NCBI GenBank assembly: GCA_002433805.1
Contig: DJIW01000058.1
Span: 1-31,455 of the forward strand
Origin: Competibacteraceae bacterium UBA6584
GTDB taxonomy: Bacteria; Pseudomonadota; Gammaproteobacteria; Competibacterales; Competibacteraceae
Reading direction: 5' to 3'
Length of the DNA stretch: 31,455 nucleotides
Positions 7,102 through 15,388 of this stretch are shown here, one piece after another. The translations under genes were made by a program, and so were the position numbers. Under the pieces are notes generated by a model. The model saw only the letters and a list, made by a program, of their open reading frames with translations, searched no databases and was not told the origin of the DNA. Every line of letters begins with the position of its first letter. Position 1 is the first letter of the stretch.

Positions 7102-7617
7102 TGGCGGCTGGATCGTCTCGGGCGCCCCCTGCCGCATCCGGTCGAAACCATCGGCGCGCTGGAAGCGCGGGGCGTCGGGTTCCGGTCGCGGTCTGGAAGC
7201 ATCGACACCACTGCCTCGGGCGGGCGACTCGTTTTCCGCGCGTACGGCGCGCTGGTCCCGTTCGAGCGCGATCTCATCCGCGAACGCACCAAAGCGGGGC
7301 TTGCCGCCGCCGCCGCGCGAGGGCGAAAGGGCGGGCGCAAGCCCGTCGTTGCCGCCGACAAGTTGCGGCGCGCGCGCGACCACATGGCCAACGGGCTGAA
7401 CGTCCGCGAGGCCGCCGCGCGCCTCAAGATCGGCAAAACCTCCCTGTACGCTGCCCTGCAAGCCGCGAGTGAAGCCGGCCCCCGACATTCCGCGCGGCCA
7501 CCCTCCGAAAATGATAAAGCGGCCGCAAACCAGCCCGCCACTCCCATGCGCCAAATCATTCCGAAAAAAGCGCGCCAAATAATTCTGAAATTCACAGTCG
7601 ACCTGCTTGTTTCATAA
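7102..7617 (+). pseudogene. Serine recombinase (resolvase/invertase), N-terminally truncated
   Basis: From 7102 the frame reads WRLDRLGRPLPH, then GGRLVFRAYGALVPFERDLIRERT and KGGRKPVV, ending in a Hin-type helix-turn-helix (LNVREAAARLKIGKTSLYAAL, to about 7490). This is a Tn3-resolvase-type recombinase lacking its first 60 or so residues, including the catalytic Ser and the usual YxRxS motif, so it is dead. The frame stays open upstream to 6964 only by chance, through IS3-derived sequence. A tail of about 40 codons after the helix-turn-helix is atypical. Confidence 0.75.
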
Positions 7618-7661
7618 TATTACGTATTACGTAATCATTTATTTTGAGGGTGTCGAGGGGT

Positions 7662-7695
7662 AAAATTCAAGATTCGGCCGATAATCTTGAATTTT
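7662..7695. repeat. Perfect 13-base AT-rich inverted repeat
   Basis: AAAATTCAAGATT at 7662-7674 and its exact complement at 7683-7695 flank an 8-base centre (CGGCCGAT). The right arm ends in five T residues, so it could act as a terminator on the plus strand after the recombinase remnant. It could equally be the end of a small mobile element. Nearby, ATTACGT is repeated in tandem (7619-7632). Confidence 0.6.
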
Positions 7696-8136
7696 TAAAA
7701 CCGATCCCCAACTCCCCGAAATCGCCCAAAGCCGACCGCCGCTAGGAACTGTCACGCCGGGCCCAGCGTGCGGCCAAGCCCGGCTGAATTCGTCGGGAAT
7801 ATAGAAACTGTTGAAAAAATGGATAGGGGTTAGGCTGTTATAGCCAATCCTGGAAGTATCGATAATCTTTAAGTTATCCAAGGTTTGACGAGGTTAGATC
7901 CGGCCGGACTCTCGTCAAGGGAGGAACCTGCTTTCGGATTTGCGCGGGCGGCAACAGGTCGTGTGTGTCGTCCCGATCCATCGCGTTGGCCGGTTGCACG
8001 ATGGCGCGCGGGAGCACCTACAACGCGCACAAAGGCAAAACTCAAGTCATAAAAGCTTTGAGGTGGACCGCGCAAATTGTTCAACGCCTACCCCGTCGCC
8101 GTTGGGCTTGGCTGCCGGGTGGCGCTCCCCTCCTAG
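7696..8136. other. No supported gene; degraded mobile-element DNA
   Basis: About 440 bases. The longest frame overlapping here, minus-strand 7639-7881, has no recognisable motif and runs through the inverted repeat at 7662-7695. The 3' part, from about 8040, probably belongs to the same decayed IS5-type element as the fragment that follows, because a frame there resembles the stretch preceding that motif, though with frameshifts. Confidence 0.4.
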
Positions 8137-8310
8137 AGGCTTCGGCCCGCCTGCGTCCAATTCCTGCCCCGGCGTCGGGTGGTAGGCACCTTTGCCTGGC
8201 CCAATCAATGCCGCCGTTTGAGCGAGGATTACCAACGCTTGATGGCCACTAGTAAAACCCTCTTCCATGCCACTAGAAGCTGTTTGCTCTTGCGTCGCTT
8301 GAGTCAAAAA
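8137..8310 (+). pseudogene. IS5-family transposase, degraded C-terminal fragment
   Basis: The plus frame reads FLPRRRVVGTFAW and then NQCRRLSEDYQRL and LLLRRLSQK. This aligns by eye with the conserved IS5 C-terminus (LPRRWVVERTFAWL, RRLSKDYE, MLRRL), which carries the catalytic Glu. The Glu of the VERTFAW motif is missing (VVGTFAW), and a stop lies directly upstream at 8134, so the copy is inactive. Confidence 0.6.
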
Positions 8311-8470
8311 TGCCTCTTTCAACAGTTTCTTAACCGGATGTTCATCACGGTGTCATGGGGAAGAAATACAAAAGACTCACCCTGACTATTTAAATCCTCT
8401 TTCGTGAAGAGCAGTTTTCATCGCTAAGAATGCTTGTAGGCCAGCCCTATAGTTTCAGGAGAGTTCCATA

Positions 8471-9751
8471 ATGTACCGATTTCTCGCAAACGGGTTCTGC
8501 GGTGTAGCCACCCTGCTGGTTGCGGTTCCATTGCTTGCCTCGACCGCCGATTTTGAGGCAGGAACTCTCAAAAGCGAGCGCGGCAATGCAAGAATTCGCG
8601 TTCAGCTGGGCCCGCGGCCGTATTTTCTAGTCAACGACATGGAGAACGGCCCGCTCAAGGACAAGCTGCTGGCGTGCGCTGATGGCCCCTTCAAAAGTAG
8701 CACTTTTTCCATCGGCCACCGGGGCGCGGCGATGCAGTTTCCCGAACACACGCGGGAATCCTATCTCGCCGCCGCGCGCATGGGGGCTGGCGTCATCGAG
8801 TGCGATGTCACCTTCACCAAGGATAAGGAACTGGTCTGCCGCCACGCCCAGAATGATCTTCACACGACCACCAACGTTTTGACCGTTCCCGAGCTCGCGG
8901 CGAAATGCGTCAAGCCGTTCACCCCCGCAACCTTTGACGCCGGCGGAAAGTTGTTGACCGCCGCTTCGGCCGAATGTCGTACCAGCGACATCACCTTGGC
9001 CGAGTTCAAAACTCTGCGCGGCAAGATGGACGCTTTCAATCCCAACGCCAAAACCCCGGAGGAATTTCAGGGCGGCACCGCCGGCTGGCGCACCGACCTG
9101 TACGCTGGCCCCACCAGCGGCACGTTGATGACGCACAAAGAGAGCATCGAACTGTTTAAGTCGCTGGGCGTGGGGATGACGCCGGAACTGAAAAGCCCTT
9201 CGGTCACCATGCCGTTTGAGGGGTTCACCCAGGAGCAGTACGCGCAGAAGCTGATCGACGAATACAAGGCGGCCGGCGTGCCGCCGCGCCAGGTCTGGCC
9301 GCAATCGTTCAATAAGGGCGATGTGCTGTATTGGATCGCGCGAGAACCCGACTTCGGCAAACAAGCTGTTTATCTGGATGACGCGGAGACGGTCGCCGAG
9401 CTGCCCACCGCCGCCGAACTGGTCGGGTACAAAGCGGAAGAAATCAACATCGTCGCGCCGCCGCTGTTCGCCTTGCTCGCCGCCGAAAACGGCCGGATCG
9501 TCCCTTCGCAATACGCGAATGACGTCAAAGCGGCCGGGCTGGATATCATCACTTGGACTTTGGAGCGCTCCGGCATTCTGGCCAACGGCAACAACGGATT
9601 TTACTATCAAACTTTTGATGCGGCCGTGCGCCGCGAAGGCGATATGATGGCCGTGTTGGACGTTCTAGCTCGGGACGTCGGCATTATCGGCATCTTCTCC
9701 GACTGGCCCGCCACGGTGACATACTACGCCAACTGCATGAATTTGAAGTGA
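8471..9751 (+). CDS. Periplasmic glycerophosphodiester phosphodiesterase
   Basis: This 426-residue protein has ATG at 8471 with AGGAGAG 10 bases upstream. Residues 1-25 are a Sec signal peptide ending near LLAS-TADF. The GDPD TIM-barrel motifs are intact: IGHRGA with H83 and R84, PEHT (E92), VIECDV with metal ligands E110 and D112, and H125 in VCRHAQNDL. The family hydrolyses glycerophosphodiesters to glycerol-3-phosphate and an alcohol. The size and export match GlpQ-like periplasmic enzymes, with an insertion around residues 130-240. The next gene starts 4 bases after the stop, so they form an operon. It fits the phosphate-scavenging theme of the window. Confidence 0.88.
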   Translation: MYRFLANGFCGVATLLVAVPLLASTADFEAGTLKSERGNARIRVQLGPRPYFLVNDMENGPLKDKLLACADGPFKSSTFSIGHRGAAMQFPEHTRESYLAAARMGAGVIECDVTFTKDKELVCRHAQNDLHTTTNVLTVPELAAKCVKPFTPATFDAGGKLLTAASAECRTSDITLAEFKTLRGKMDAFNPNAKTPEEFQGGTAGWRTDLYAGPTSGTLMTHKESIELFKSLGVGMTPELKSPSVTMPFEGFTQEQYAQKLIDEYKAAGVPPRQVWPQSFNKGDVLYWIAREPDFGKQAVYLDDAETVAELPTAAELVGYKAEEINIVAPPLFALLAAENGRIVPSQYANDVKAAGLDIITWTLERSGILANGNNGFYYQTFDAAVRREGDMMAVLDVLARDVGIIGIFSDWPATVTYYANCMNLK

Positions 9752-9755
9752 GCCG

Positions 9756-10778
9756 ATGGCGCGGCCGAACGGGACGGTCAATCTGATCCGGTATCGCGCC
9801 GCAGTGCGGGGCCTGATTTGCGGCTTCGCGATGCAGTCCGGCCGATGCAGCCAACCGCTGGCCGGCGAGGAGTTAAACGCCGCCCTCGCCCAACCCGATG
9901 CTGTCGTCTGGCTGCATTTCAACCTCCGTATCGGTCAAGCCCGCGACTGGATTGCCGGCCGCGGCCATCTGCCCGAAACCTCGCGCCGGTTGTTGCTGGA
10001 CGATGATGACCGCAAGCGTATCGAGCGCGGCGCCCGCCATCTGATCGGGGTAATCAGCGACATCCGTTACGATTTCGGCGTCGATTTTGACCCGGATCAG
10101 ATCGCCGCGCTCCGCTTCCATCTGGATGGCCATCATCTGATCAGCGCCCGGCGTCAACCCTGCAGCGCCGCCGATCAGCTCCGCACTGAGATCGGCGCCG
10201 GACGCACCTTCGAAAGCGCGCCCGGGATGATGGTGCGCTGGTTCGAGTGGCAAGTGTCCAGGCTCGGCGATACCACGCTGCGCATTCGGGGGCGGTTGGA
10301 TGACATCGAAGAGCAGATCCTGACAGCGCAAGTGTGGGGCCAACACGCGCGGCTGGGCGGCATCCGCCGGTTGGCGGTGCGCCTCAACCACCATTTCGGC
10401 CCGGAATACCGGATGCTGCAACGCTTGAGCCGGCAACCGCCCGATTGGTTTCCAAGCGCCGACCACGCCGCCCTAGCGGAGGTCGTGGAAGATTTTCGAG
10501 AGCTGGTCGCGGATTGGAACGAAGCGCAGGAACGCGCCAAATTGCTCCAGGAAGAGTTGGCCGCCCGGTTGGCCGAACAAACCAACCGCAATCTCTACAT
10601 CCTGTCGCTCTTTACCGCTCTGTTACTGCCGCCCAGCGTGATCGCCGGAATTTTCGGCATGAATGTCGCCGGGTTGCCAGGATTGCAAGAGGGCGCGGCA
10701 TTTTGGTGGGTCATCTTCGGCATGGTGGGCGTCTGCGGTCTCATTCTGCTGGCGCTGTATTGGCGGCGGCTGTTTTGA
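9756..10778 (+). CDS. zntB: CorA/ZntB-family divalent cation transporter
   Basis: This 340-residue protein starts 4 bases after the phosphodiesterase gene. It has a long soluble N-terminal domain with a helical region (about residues 160-280), then two C-terminal membrane segments (about 281-299 and 318-336) separated by the pore signature GMN (301-303, in IFGMNVAGLPG). The loop GLPGL...FWW is more like ZntB than CorA, so Zn2+ movement is more likely than Mg2+ uptake; that split is inference. The C-terminus YWRRLF is typical of the family. The pentameric inner-membrane channel appears intact. Confidence 0.85.
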   Translation: MARPNGTVNLIRYRAAVRGLICGFAMQSGRCSQPLAGEELNAALAQPDAVVWLHFNLRIGQARDWIAGRGHLPETSRRLLLDDDDRKRIERGARHLIGVISDIRYDFGVDFDPDQIAALRFHLDGHHLISARRQPCSAADQLRTEIGAGRTFESAPGMMVRWFEWQVSRLGDTTLRIRGRLDDIEEQILTAQVWGQHARLGGIRRLAVRLNHHFGPEYRMLQRLSRQPPDWFPSADHAALAEVVEDFRELVADWNEAQERAKLLQEELAARLAEQTNRNLYILSLFTALLLPPSVIAGIFGMNVAGLPGLQEGAAFWWVIFGMVGVCGLILLALYWRRLF

Positions 10779-10808
10779 TCCGCCGCCAAGTCGGTTGAAG
10801 CGAGCCGG

Positions 10809-11189
10809 CTATTGCAGCGAATGCAGGCCGATCATGTTGCCTTCAGTATCGGTCACGAGCGCGATGGAGCCATACGGTCCTATGGAGAATTTTTCCTTGA
10901 CGACGTGACCGCCCGCGAATTGCGCCCGTCGCGCCTCCACCGCGCAATCGGAGCAGGAAAAATACACCAGCGTGCTGTTGCCGCCGGACGGGCGTCCGCC
11001 CATTTTGACCAGCGCGCCCGAAGCGCCAGTGCCTTGTTCTTGCATGGGAAAAGCCCACATTTCGATGTCTGGGTCTGGAGCGTCCAACTTTTGCAGTTGG
11101 ACCTCAAACACGTTCTCATAAAACGCCTTGGCGCGCGGTAGGTCTTGCACGTAGATCTCAAACCAACCGACCGGATTGTGAGTGTGCAT
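10809..11189 (-). CDS. VOC-family (glyoxalase/bleomycin-resistance-like) protein
   Basis: This is a 126-residue single-domain protein. The opening GWFEIYVQDLPRAKAFYENVF and the ending VTDTEGNMIGLHS are the hallmark of vicinal-oxygen-chelate proteins of the 'enzyme related to lactoylglutathione lyase' type, where the metal ligands include E12 and the late E/H. The substrate is unknown. It is convergent with the ZntB gene and lies 33 bases downstream of the GT4 gene on the same strand, with which it may be cotranscribed. Confidence 0.85.
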   Translation of the reverse strand: MHTHNPVGWFEIYVQDLPRAKAFYENVFEVQLQKLDAPDPDIEMWAFPMQEQGTGASGALVKMGGRPSGGNSTLVYFSCSDCAVEARRAQFAGGHVVKEKFSIGPYGSIALVTDTEGNMIGLHSLQ

Positions 11190-11222
11190 GGCATCTTCTC
11201 CGAGGTGCGGGGTTATACAGCG

Positions 11223-12377
11223 TCATGAGGCGATTACTTCTCGATAAAATTCCAGTAGCTCCCGAGCCGGTCCTTGGGCGGCCCATTCGCGGGCGTAACG
11301 CCGGCCTTCCTCTCCCAATCGCCGGCGCAGCTCGGCATCGTCCAACACCCGCCGCGCCCGCGCGGCAAAATGCTCGACATTTTCCTCGGCGACCAGCGCG
11401 CCACGCTCTGGCGCGACAATATCGCGGGTACCCATGACCGCCGTGGAAACGACCGGCACGCCGAGGCTCATGGCTTCCAGCACCACCAACCCTTGAGTCT
11501 CGGTGCGCGAGGCGAACACGAACGCATCGCCGGCTTGATAGCAGCTGTTCAGCTCAGGGCCGCGTGCTAGATAGCCAAGAAAGCGCAGGTTCTTCTCGAT
11601 TCCCAAATCTGTCCCCAGGCGCTGCAACCGAGCTTTGGCCGGCCCTTCGCCGGCGATCAGCAAGACGATTTGGGGATGGGTCGTCCGTTGCAATTCGGCG
11701 GTCACCCGCAGTAGAAAATCGATGTTTTTCTCGAAAGCCACCCGTCCCACGATCACCAGCACCGGCTGGTCGCGGCGGATCGCATGGCGGGCGCGAAACG
11801 CCGCGCCGTCGCCGTCAGCGAAAGCCTCGCTCGGCATGCCGGTCGGAATCACCCGGATTCTGGTGCGTACCCCATAGCCGGCCAGTACCTCGCGCATCGC
11901 CTGTGAGGGAGCCACCAAACCATCCAATTGATTGCATTGCCGGCGAGAGAAACGCCGGGTGGCCGCGCGCCAAACCCTTTTCGGTAAACAGGGAAGGTAA
12001 TGAAACAGATATTCCTCGAAAAAGGTGTGATAGGTTTCGATGCAGGGCACGCGCAATCGCCGCGCCAGCCGCAGGCCGGCGTAATGCGCGACAAAGGGCG
12101 TTTGTATGTGGATCAGGTCGAACTGCTGAGATTTCAGCACCGCCAGCCGCCGCGCCAACGCACGGGGTCGCATCAGTCGATCTTCCGGGTCGAACAGCAC
12201 CCGACAGGAGGCCACGCGCTCAATACCGTCTGCCTCAGGACTTGCTTGCGGGTATTGTGGGGCCACTATCCAGATTTCATGCCCCAACTGGCGCAGTTCC
12301 CGCCGAAAGGTCTGCATGGAGGTGGAAACGCCATTGACCCGCGGGAAATAGACATCTGACAGCATCAGGATTTTCAT
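11223..12377 (-). CDS. Glycosyltransferase family 4 (GT-B)
   Basis: This 384-residue protein has ATG at 12377. The N-terminal Rossmann half begins KILMLSDVYFPRVNGVSTS, the donor-site half includes LVIVGRVAFEKN and LLIAGEGPA, and the E-x7-E signature is present (ETQGLVVLEAMSLGVPVV). This is a retaining GT4 enzyme like those that add hexoses to diacylglycerol or polyprenyl or phosphatidyl lipids. The acceptor cannot be told from sequence; glycolipid synthesis, which some bacteria induce under phosphate limitation, would fit the neighbourhood but is inference. Confidence 0.85.
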   Translation of the reverse strand: MKILMLSDVYFPRVNGVSTSMQTFRRELRQLGHEIWIVAPQYPQASPEADGIERVASCRVLFDPEDRLMRPRALARRLAVLKSQQFDLIHIQTPFVAHYAGLRLARRLRVPCIETYHTFFEEYLFHYLPCLPKRVWRAATRRFSRRQCNQLDGLVAPSQAMREVLAGYGVRTRIRVIPTGMPSEAFADGDGAAFRARHAIRRDQPVLVIVGRVAFEKNIDFLLRVTAELQRTTHPQIVLLIAGEGPAKARLQRLGTDLGIEKNLRFLGYLARGPELNSCYQAGDAFVFASRTETQGLVVLEAMSLGVPVVSTAVMGTRDIVAPERGALVAEENVEHFAARARRVLDDAELRRRLGEEGRRYAREWAAQGPARELLEFYREVIAS

Positions 12378-12544
12378 GGTGCGCGACAGGTCTCGTTCAT
12401 GTCATCTCAACGGCGCGCACTGATGACGAAAGCGACCAACCGCCGCGCCAGCAGCGGAAAAAGCGCTACAAATCCCAGTGAGATCAGCACGGTGGGCGAT
12501 AGACAACCACGGCAACGCTTTGCGGGACAAGAGTAAGAACCAAC

Positions 12545-14242
12545 CTAGCGCCGCCGCCAGACTTGGGTGCGGTTCAGCAATTCGCGACTCAAGCCGACGT
12601 GTAGCAGACGAACCCCGGCGCAGGTGACAACGATCAGCATCGCCATCGCCGCCGCCGGGGCGGTGTCGCCGGCATCGTCCATGTTCAGCACCGCCACCGA
12701 CGCCAGCGTCGTGTCCGGCGAGTACAGAAAGACCACTGCTGACACCGTGGTCATGGCGTTGATGAAAAAATAAAGGGCGATATCCAGAACCGCCGGCAGG
12801 CACAGCGGCGTCGTCACCCGCCAAAAGGTGCGGTAGAACGGGGCCTTGAGCGCCGCCGAGACCGACTCGAACTCGGGATCGAGTTGTTTGAGCGCGGTCA
12901 GCGCGGTCAGGTGGCCCACGGTATAGAAATGGGCGATGGTCGCCAGCACCAGCATCGCCATTGTCCCGTAAAGAAAGTTCAACGGGTTGCCGGGCGCGTT
13001 GAAGAAAAAGATGTAAGCCAACCCCAGCACCATGCCCGGCACCGCCATCGGAATCAGCGCCAGCAGATGGGTCGCCGTCCGCAGCGGTTTCGCCACGCGG
13101 GTCTTTTCGACCAGGTAAGCGCCGATGAATACCACCAGGCTGCCGAACGCGGCGGTGTACAACCCCAGCCGGATCGAGTTGCCGTAAGACGCCCAACTGC
13201 CGCCGTCCGTGGCGCTAAAATCGTAATGGCGCAGGCTCGGGCTGAGATCGTACGGCCACAGTTTCGCCAGCGACGCGAACGCCGCCATGCCGAATACGCC
13301 GAGGATCATCACCGCGACCGTGACCACCAAGACCAGCGCCAGCCTGTCGCGCGAGCGGCGCGGCTTGGGTTGATAGGGTACGGCGCGGCTGGACAGGCTG
13401 GAAATTTGCCGCTGTTGCGCCCAGCGCTCGACGAAAAACGCGAGGACGGCCGGCAGGAGCAGCAGCAGCGACACCACCGCGCCCATTTGAAAATTCTGTT
13501 GCCCCACCACCTGTTTGTAGATATCGGTCGCCAGCATGTTGAACGGGCCGCCGACCACCTTGGGCACGCCGAAATCGGTGATGATCAAAGTGAACACCAC
13601 GAACAGCGCGCTGATCAGACCGTAGCGCGCCCCGGAAAGGGTGACGGTGGTGAAGGTACGCCAGCGGCTTGCGCCTAACGATTCCGAGGCTTCGTACAAG
13701 CGGGCGTCGGCGGTCCCCAGCGCCGTGCTGATGAGGATGAGCGCGTGGGGAAAAGTCCAGAACACCGAACCGATCACGATGCCGATGGGGCCATAAATAC
13801 TTTCGCCAAACAGCCAACCTTTCAGCACGCCCTGATTGCCGAACAGATACACCAGCGCGATGGCCGGCAGCAGCGACGGCGCCAGCAATGGCAGCATGGC
13901 CACCAGCCGGAACAAACCCTTGAACGGGATGCGACTGCGGTTCAAGGCGTAGGCGTAGCCGAAGGCCAGCGCGATGGTGATCGCCGTGGCCAACGCCGAC
14001 ACCCACAGGCTGTTGCCGACCGTGCCGGACAGCGCCGGATTGCCGAAGTAGCGGGCGAAATTGGCCAGGCCGACGAAAGCGCCGTCGCGGTCCTGCGCGC
14101 TTTTCGCCAGCATCAGCGCCAGCGGCAGCAACAAGGTGACAGCGAGATACAGCGCCAGCACCAGCAGACCGCCGCCCATCAGCCACTCGTCGCGGCCCAG
14201 GCGCGGGCGGATGCGCGGCGCGGCCAAGGCCAGTTCAGCCAT
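12545..14242 (-). CDS. 2-aminoethylphosphonate ABC transporter permease (two fused permease domains)
   Basis: This 565-residue inner-membrane protein carries two binding-protein-dependent permease domains in one chain, each with about six membrane segments. EAA-type loops are visible (YEASESLGASRWRTF near residue 185 and ESVSAALKAPFYRTF in the second half). This FbpB-like fused layout matches the putative AEP permease family (TIGR03262 type). Its start overlaps the end of the ATPase gene by 8 bases. The order binding protein-ATPase-permease, plus phnWX downstream-type genes a few kilobases away, supports AEP as substrate. A ferric-iron transporter is the main alternative on fold alone. Confidence 0.82.
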   Translation of the reverse strand: MAELALAAPRIRPRLGRDEWLMGGGLLVLALYLAVTLLLPLALMLAKSAQDRDGAFVGLANFARYFGNPALSGTVGNSLWVSALATAITIALAFGYAYALNRSRIPFKGLFRLVAMLPLLAPSLLPAIALVYLFGNQGVLKGWLFGESIYGPIGIVIGSVFWTFPHALILISTALGTADARLYEASESLGASRWRTFTTVTLSGARYGLISALFVVFTLIITDFGVPKVVGGPFNMLATDIYKQVVGQQNFQMGAVVSLLLLLPAVLAFFVERWAQQRQISSLSSRAVPYQPKPRRSRDRLALVLVVTVAVMILGVFGMAAFASLAKLWPYDLSPSLRHYDFSATDGGSWASYGNSIRLGLYTAAFGSLVVFIGAYLVEKTRVAKPLRTATHLLALIPMAVPGMVLGLAYIFFFNAPGNPLNFLYGTMAMLVLATIAHFYTVGHLTALTALKQLDPEFESVSAALKAPFYRTFWRVTTPLCLPAVLDIALYFFINAMTTVSAVVFLYSPDTTLASVAVLNMDDAGDTAPAAAMAMLIVVTCAGVRLLHVGLSRELLNRTQVWRRR

Positions 14243-15320
14243 GGCCGACGCCGTGCGGGAACAGGCGGATGCGTTCGGCGGGAATATGCAAGTGGGTGGC
14301 GTCGTTGGCGCGCAGGTCCAGATCGCGCGCCCGTTGGCTCGGCAGTTGCGCCCGCAGCCGGTGTTCGCCCAGCTCGCCGCCGCCCAAGCTCAGCCAGAAA
14401 AACGGCCCCATGAATTCCATCTCACGCACCTCGGCCCGCAAGCTGTTGGCATGGCCGTTGGTCTTGCCGGTGCACACGATATCTTCCGGTCGCACCGCCG
14501 CCCGCACCGCCGCGCCGGGTGCGTAGCCTTCGGCCGCGCAAGCGAGCCGCGCTGACCCGAGTTGAATTTCGCCATAGCCGATCCGCGTCGCCGGCAACAA
14601 ATTCATCGCCCCGATGAATTCGGCGACGAACAGGTTGGCGGGCCGGTGATAAATTTCTAGCGGCGCGCCGATTTGCTCGATCCTGCCGCCGCGCATCACC
14701 ACGATGCGGTCCGCCATGCTGATCGCTTCTTCCTGATCGTGGGTGATCATGATGGTGGTGATGCCAAGCCGCCGCTGCAAAATCTTGATCTCATCGCGCA
14801 GGTGCGCCCGCACCTTGGCGTCCAGCGCCGACAGCGGCTCATCGAGCAGAAGCAGCCCCGGCGAGACCGCGAGCGCCCGCGCCAGGGCCACCCGCTGCTG
14901 CTGGCCGCCGGACAATTGCCCCGGGTATTTCGGGCCGCTTTCGGGCAGACCGATCAGCTCCAGCAGTTCCGTGACCCGGCGCTGGATCTCGGCTTTAGGC
15001 CGCTTGCGGTTCTCCAGGCCATAGGCGATGTTGGCGGCCACCGTCAGGTTCTGAAACAGCGCGTAGGACTGGAATACGATGCCGAAATCGCGTTGCGCGG
15101 GCGGCAGCGCGGAAATGTCGCGCCCGTCCTGTTCCACCGCGCCATGAGTTTGGATATCCAGCCCGGAAATCGCCCGCAGCAGAGTGGTCTTGCCGCAGCC
15201 AGACGGGCCGAGGAAACAAACGAATTCGCCCCGGTGGATGTCGATGCTGACATCATCCAGCGCGGTGAAATGGCCAAAGCGCTTGGTGACGTTGCGGACA
15301 CGCAGATAGGGTGTGGTCAT
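14235..15320 (-). CDS. 2-aminoethylphosphonate ABC transporter ATP-binding protein
   Basis: This is a 361-residue ABC ATPase. It has Walker A at residues 38-46 (GPSGCGKTT), the Q-loop in FQSYALF, the signature LSGGQQQR at 136-143, Walker B ending in D160-E161, and the H-loop ITHDQEEA. A C-terminal TOBE-like regulatory domain runs from about residue 240. The family is the PhnT type among polyamine/iron/AEP importers. It is coupled to the permease gene by an 8-base overlap. A short dispersed repeat lies between it and the binding-protein gene upstream, which may let the binding protein be made in excess. Confidence 0.85.
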   Translation of the reverse strand: MTTPYLRVRNVTKRFGHFTALDDVSIDIHRGEFVCFLGPSGCGKTTLLRAISGLDIQTHGAVEQDGRDISALPPAQRDFGIVFQSYALFQNLTVAANIAYGLENRKRPKAEIQRRVTELLELIGLPESGPKYPGQLSGGQQQRVALARALAVSPGLLLLDEPLSALDAKVRAHLRDEIKILQRRLGITTIMITHDQEEAISMADRIVVMRGGRIEQIGAPLEIYHRPANLFVAEFIGAMNLLPATRIGYGEIQLGSARLACAAEGYAPGAAVRAAVRPEDIVCTGKTNGHANSLRAEVREMEFMGPFFWLSLGGGELGEHRLRAQLPSQRARDLDLRANDATHLHIPAERIRLFPHGVGHG

Positions 15321-15342
15321 GGACGGTCAACCGCTTGGTTTA

Positions 15343-15380
15343 TCTCTCCCCGCTCGTTGAGAGAAGGGTTGGGGTGAGGG
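15343..15380. repeat. Short dispersed GC-rich repeat (REP-like) inside the AEP transporter operon
   Basis: The minus strand here reads CCCTCACCCCAACCCTTCTC and then a GGGGAGAGA end. This is a common proteobacterial intergenic repeat type that folds through TCTCTC/GAGAGA (15343-15348 with 15359-15364). It fills the 68-base gap between the binding-protein gene and the ATPase gene. Such hairpins often stabilise upstream mRNA or attenuate downstream expression; its effect here is inferred. Confidence 0.6.
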
Positions 15381-15388
15381 CATTCCGG

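Noticed and set aside
7639..7881. 80-codon minus-strand ORF
   Set aside because: It runs through the 13-base inverted repeat, shows no motif and has no convincing ribosome binding site. It is probably non-coding.
8047..8322. 91-codon minus-strand ORF
   Set aside because: It is antisense to a degraded IS5 transposase C-terminus on the plus strand, which better explains the conserved look of its translation.
8350..8460. Pho box upstream of the glycerophosphodiester phosphodiesterase gene
   Set aside because: GTGTCAT is a good half-site, but its partner (AAGAAAT) matches only 3 of 7 positions, too weak to claim.
12402..12541. Short hydrophobic frame (VLISLGFVALFPLLARRL) between the AEP permease and GT4 genes
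   Set aside because: It is only 27 codons from a GTG without a clear ribosome binding site. It might be the tail of a lost membrane protein, but there is not enough to call a gene.
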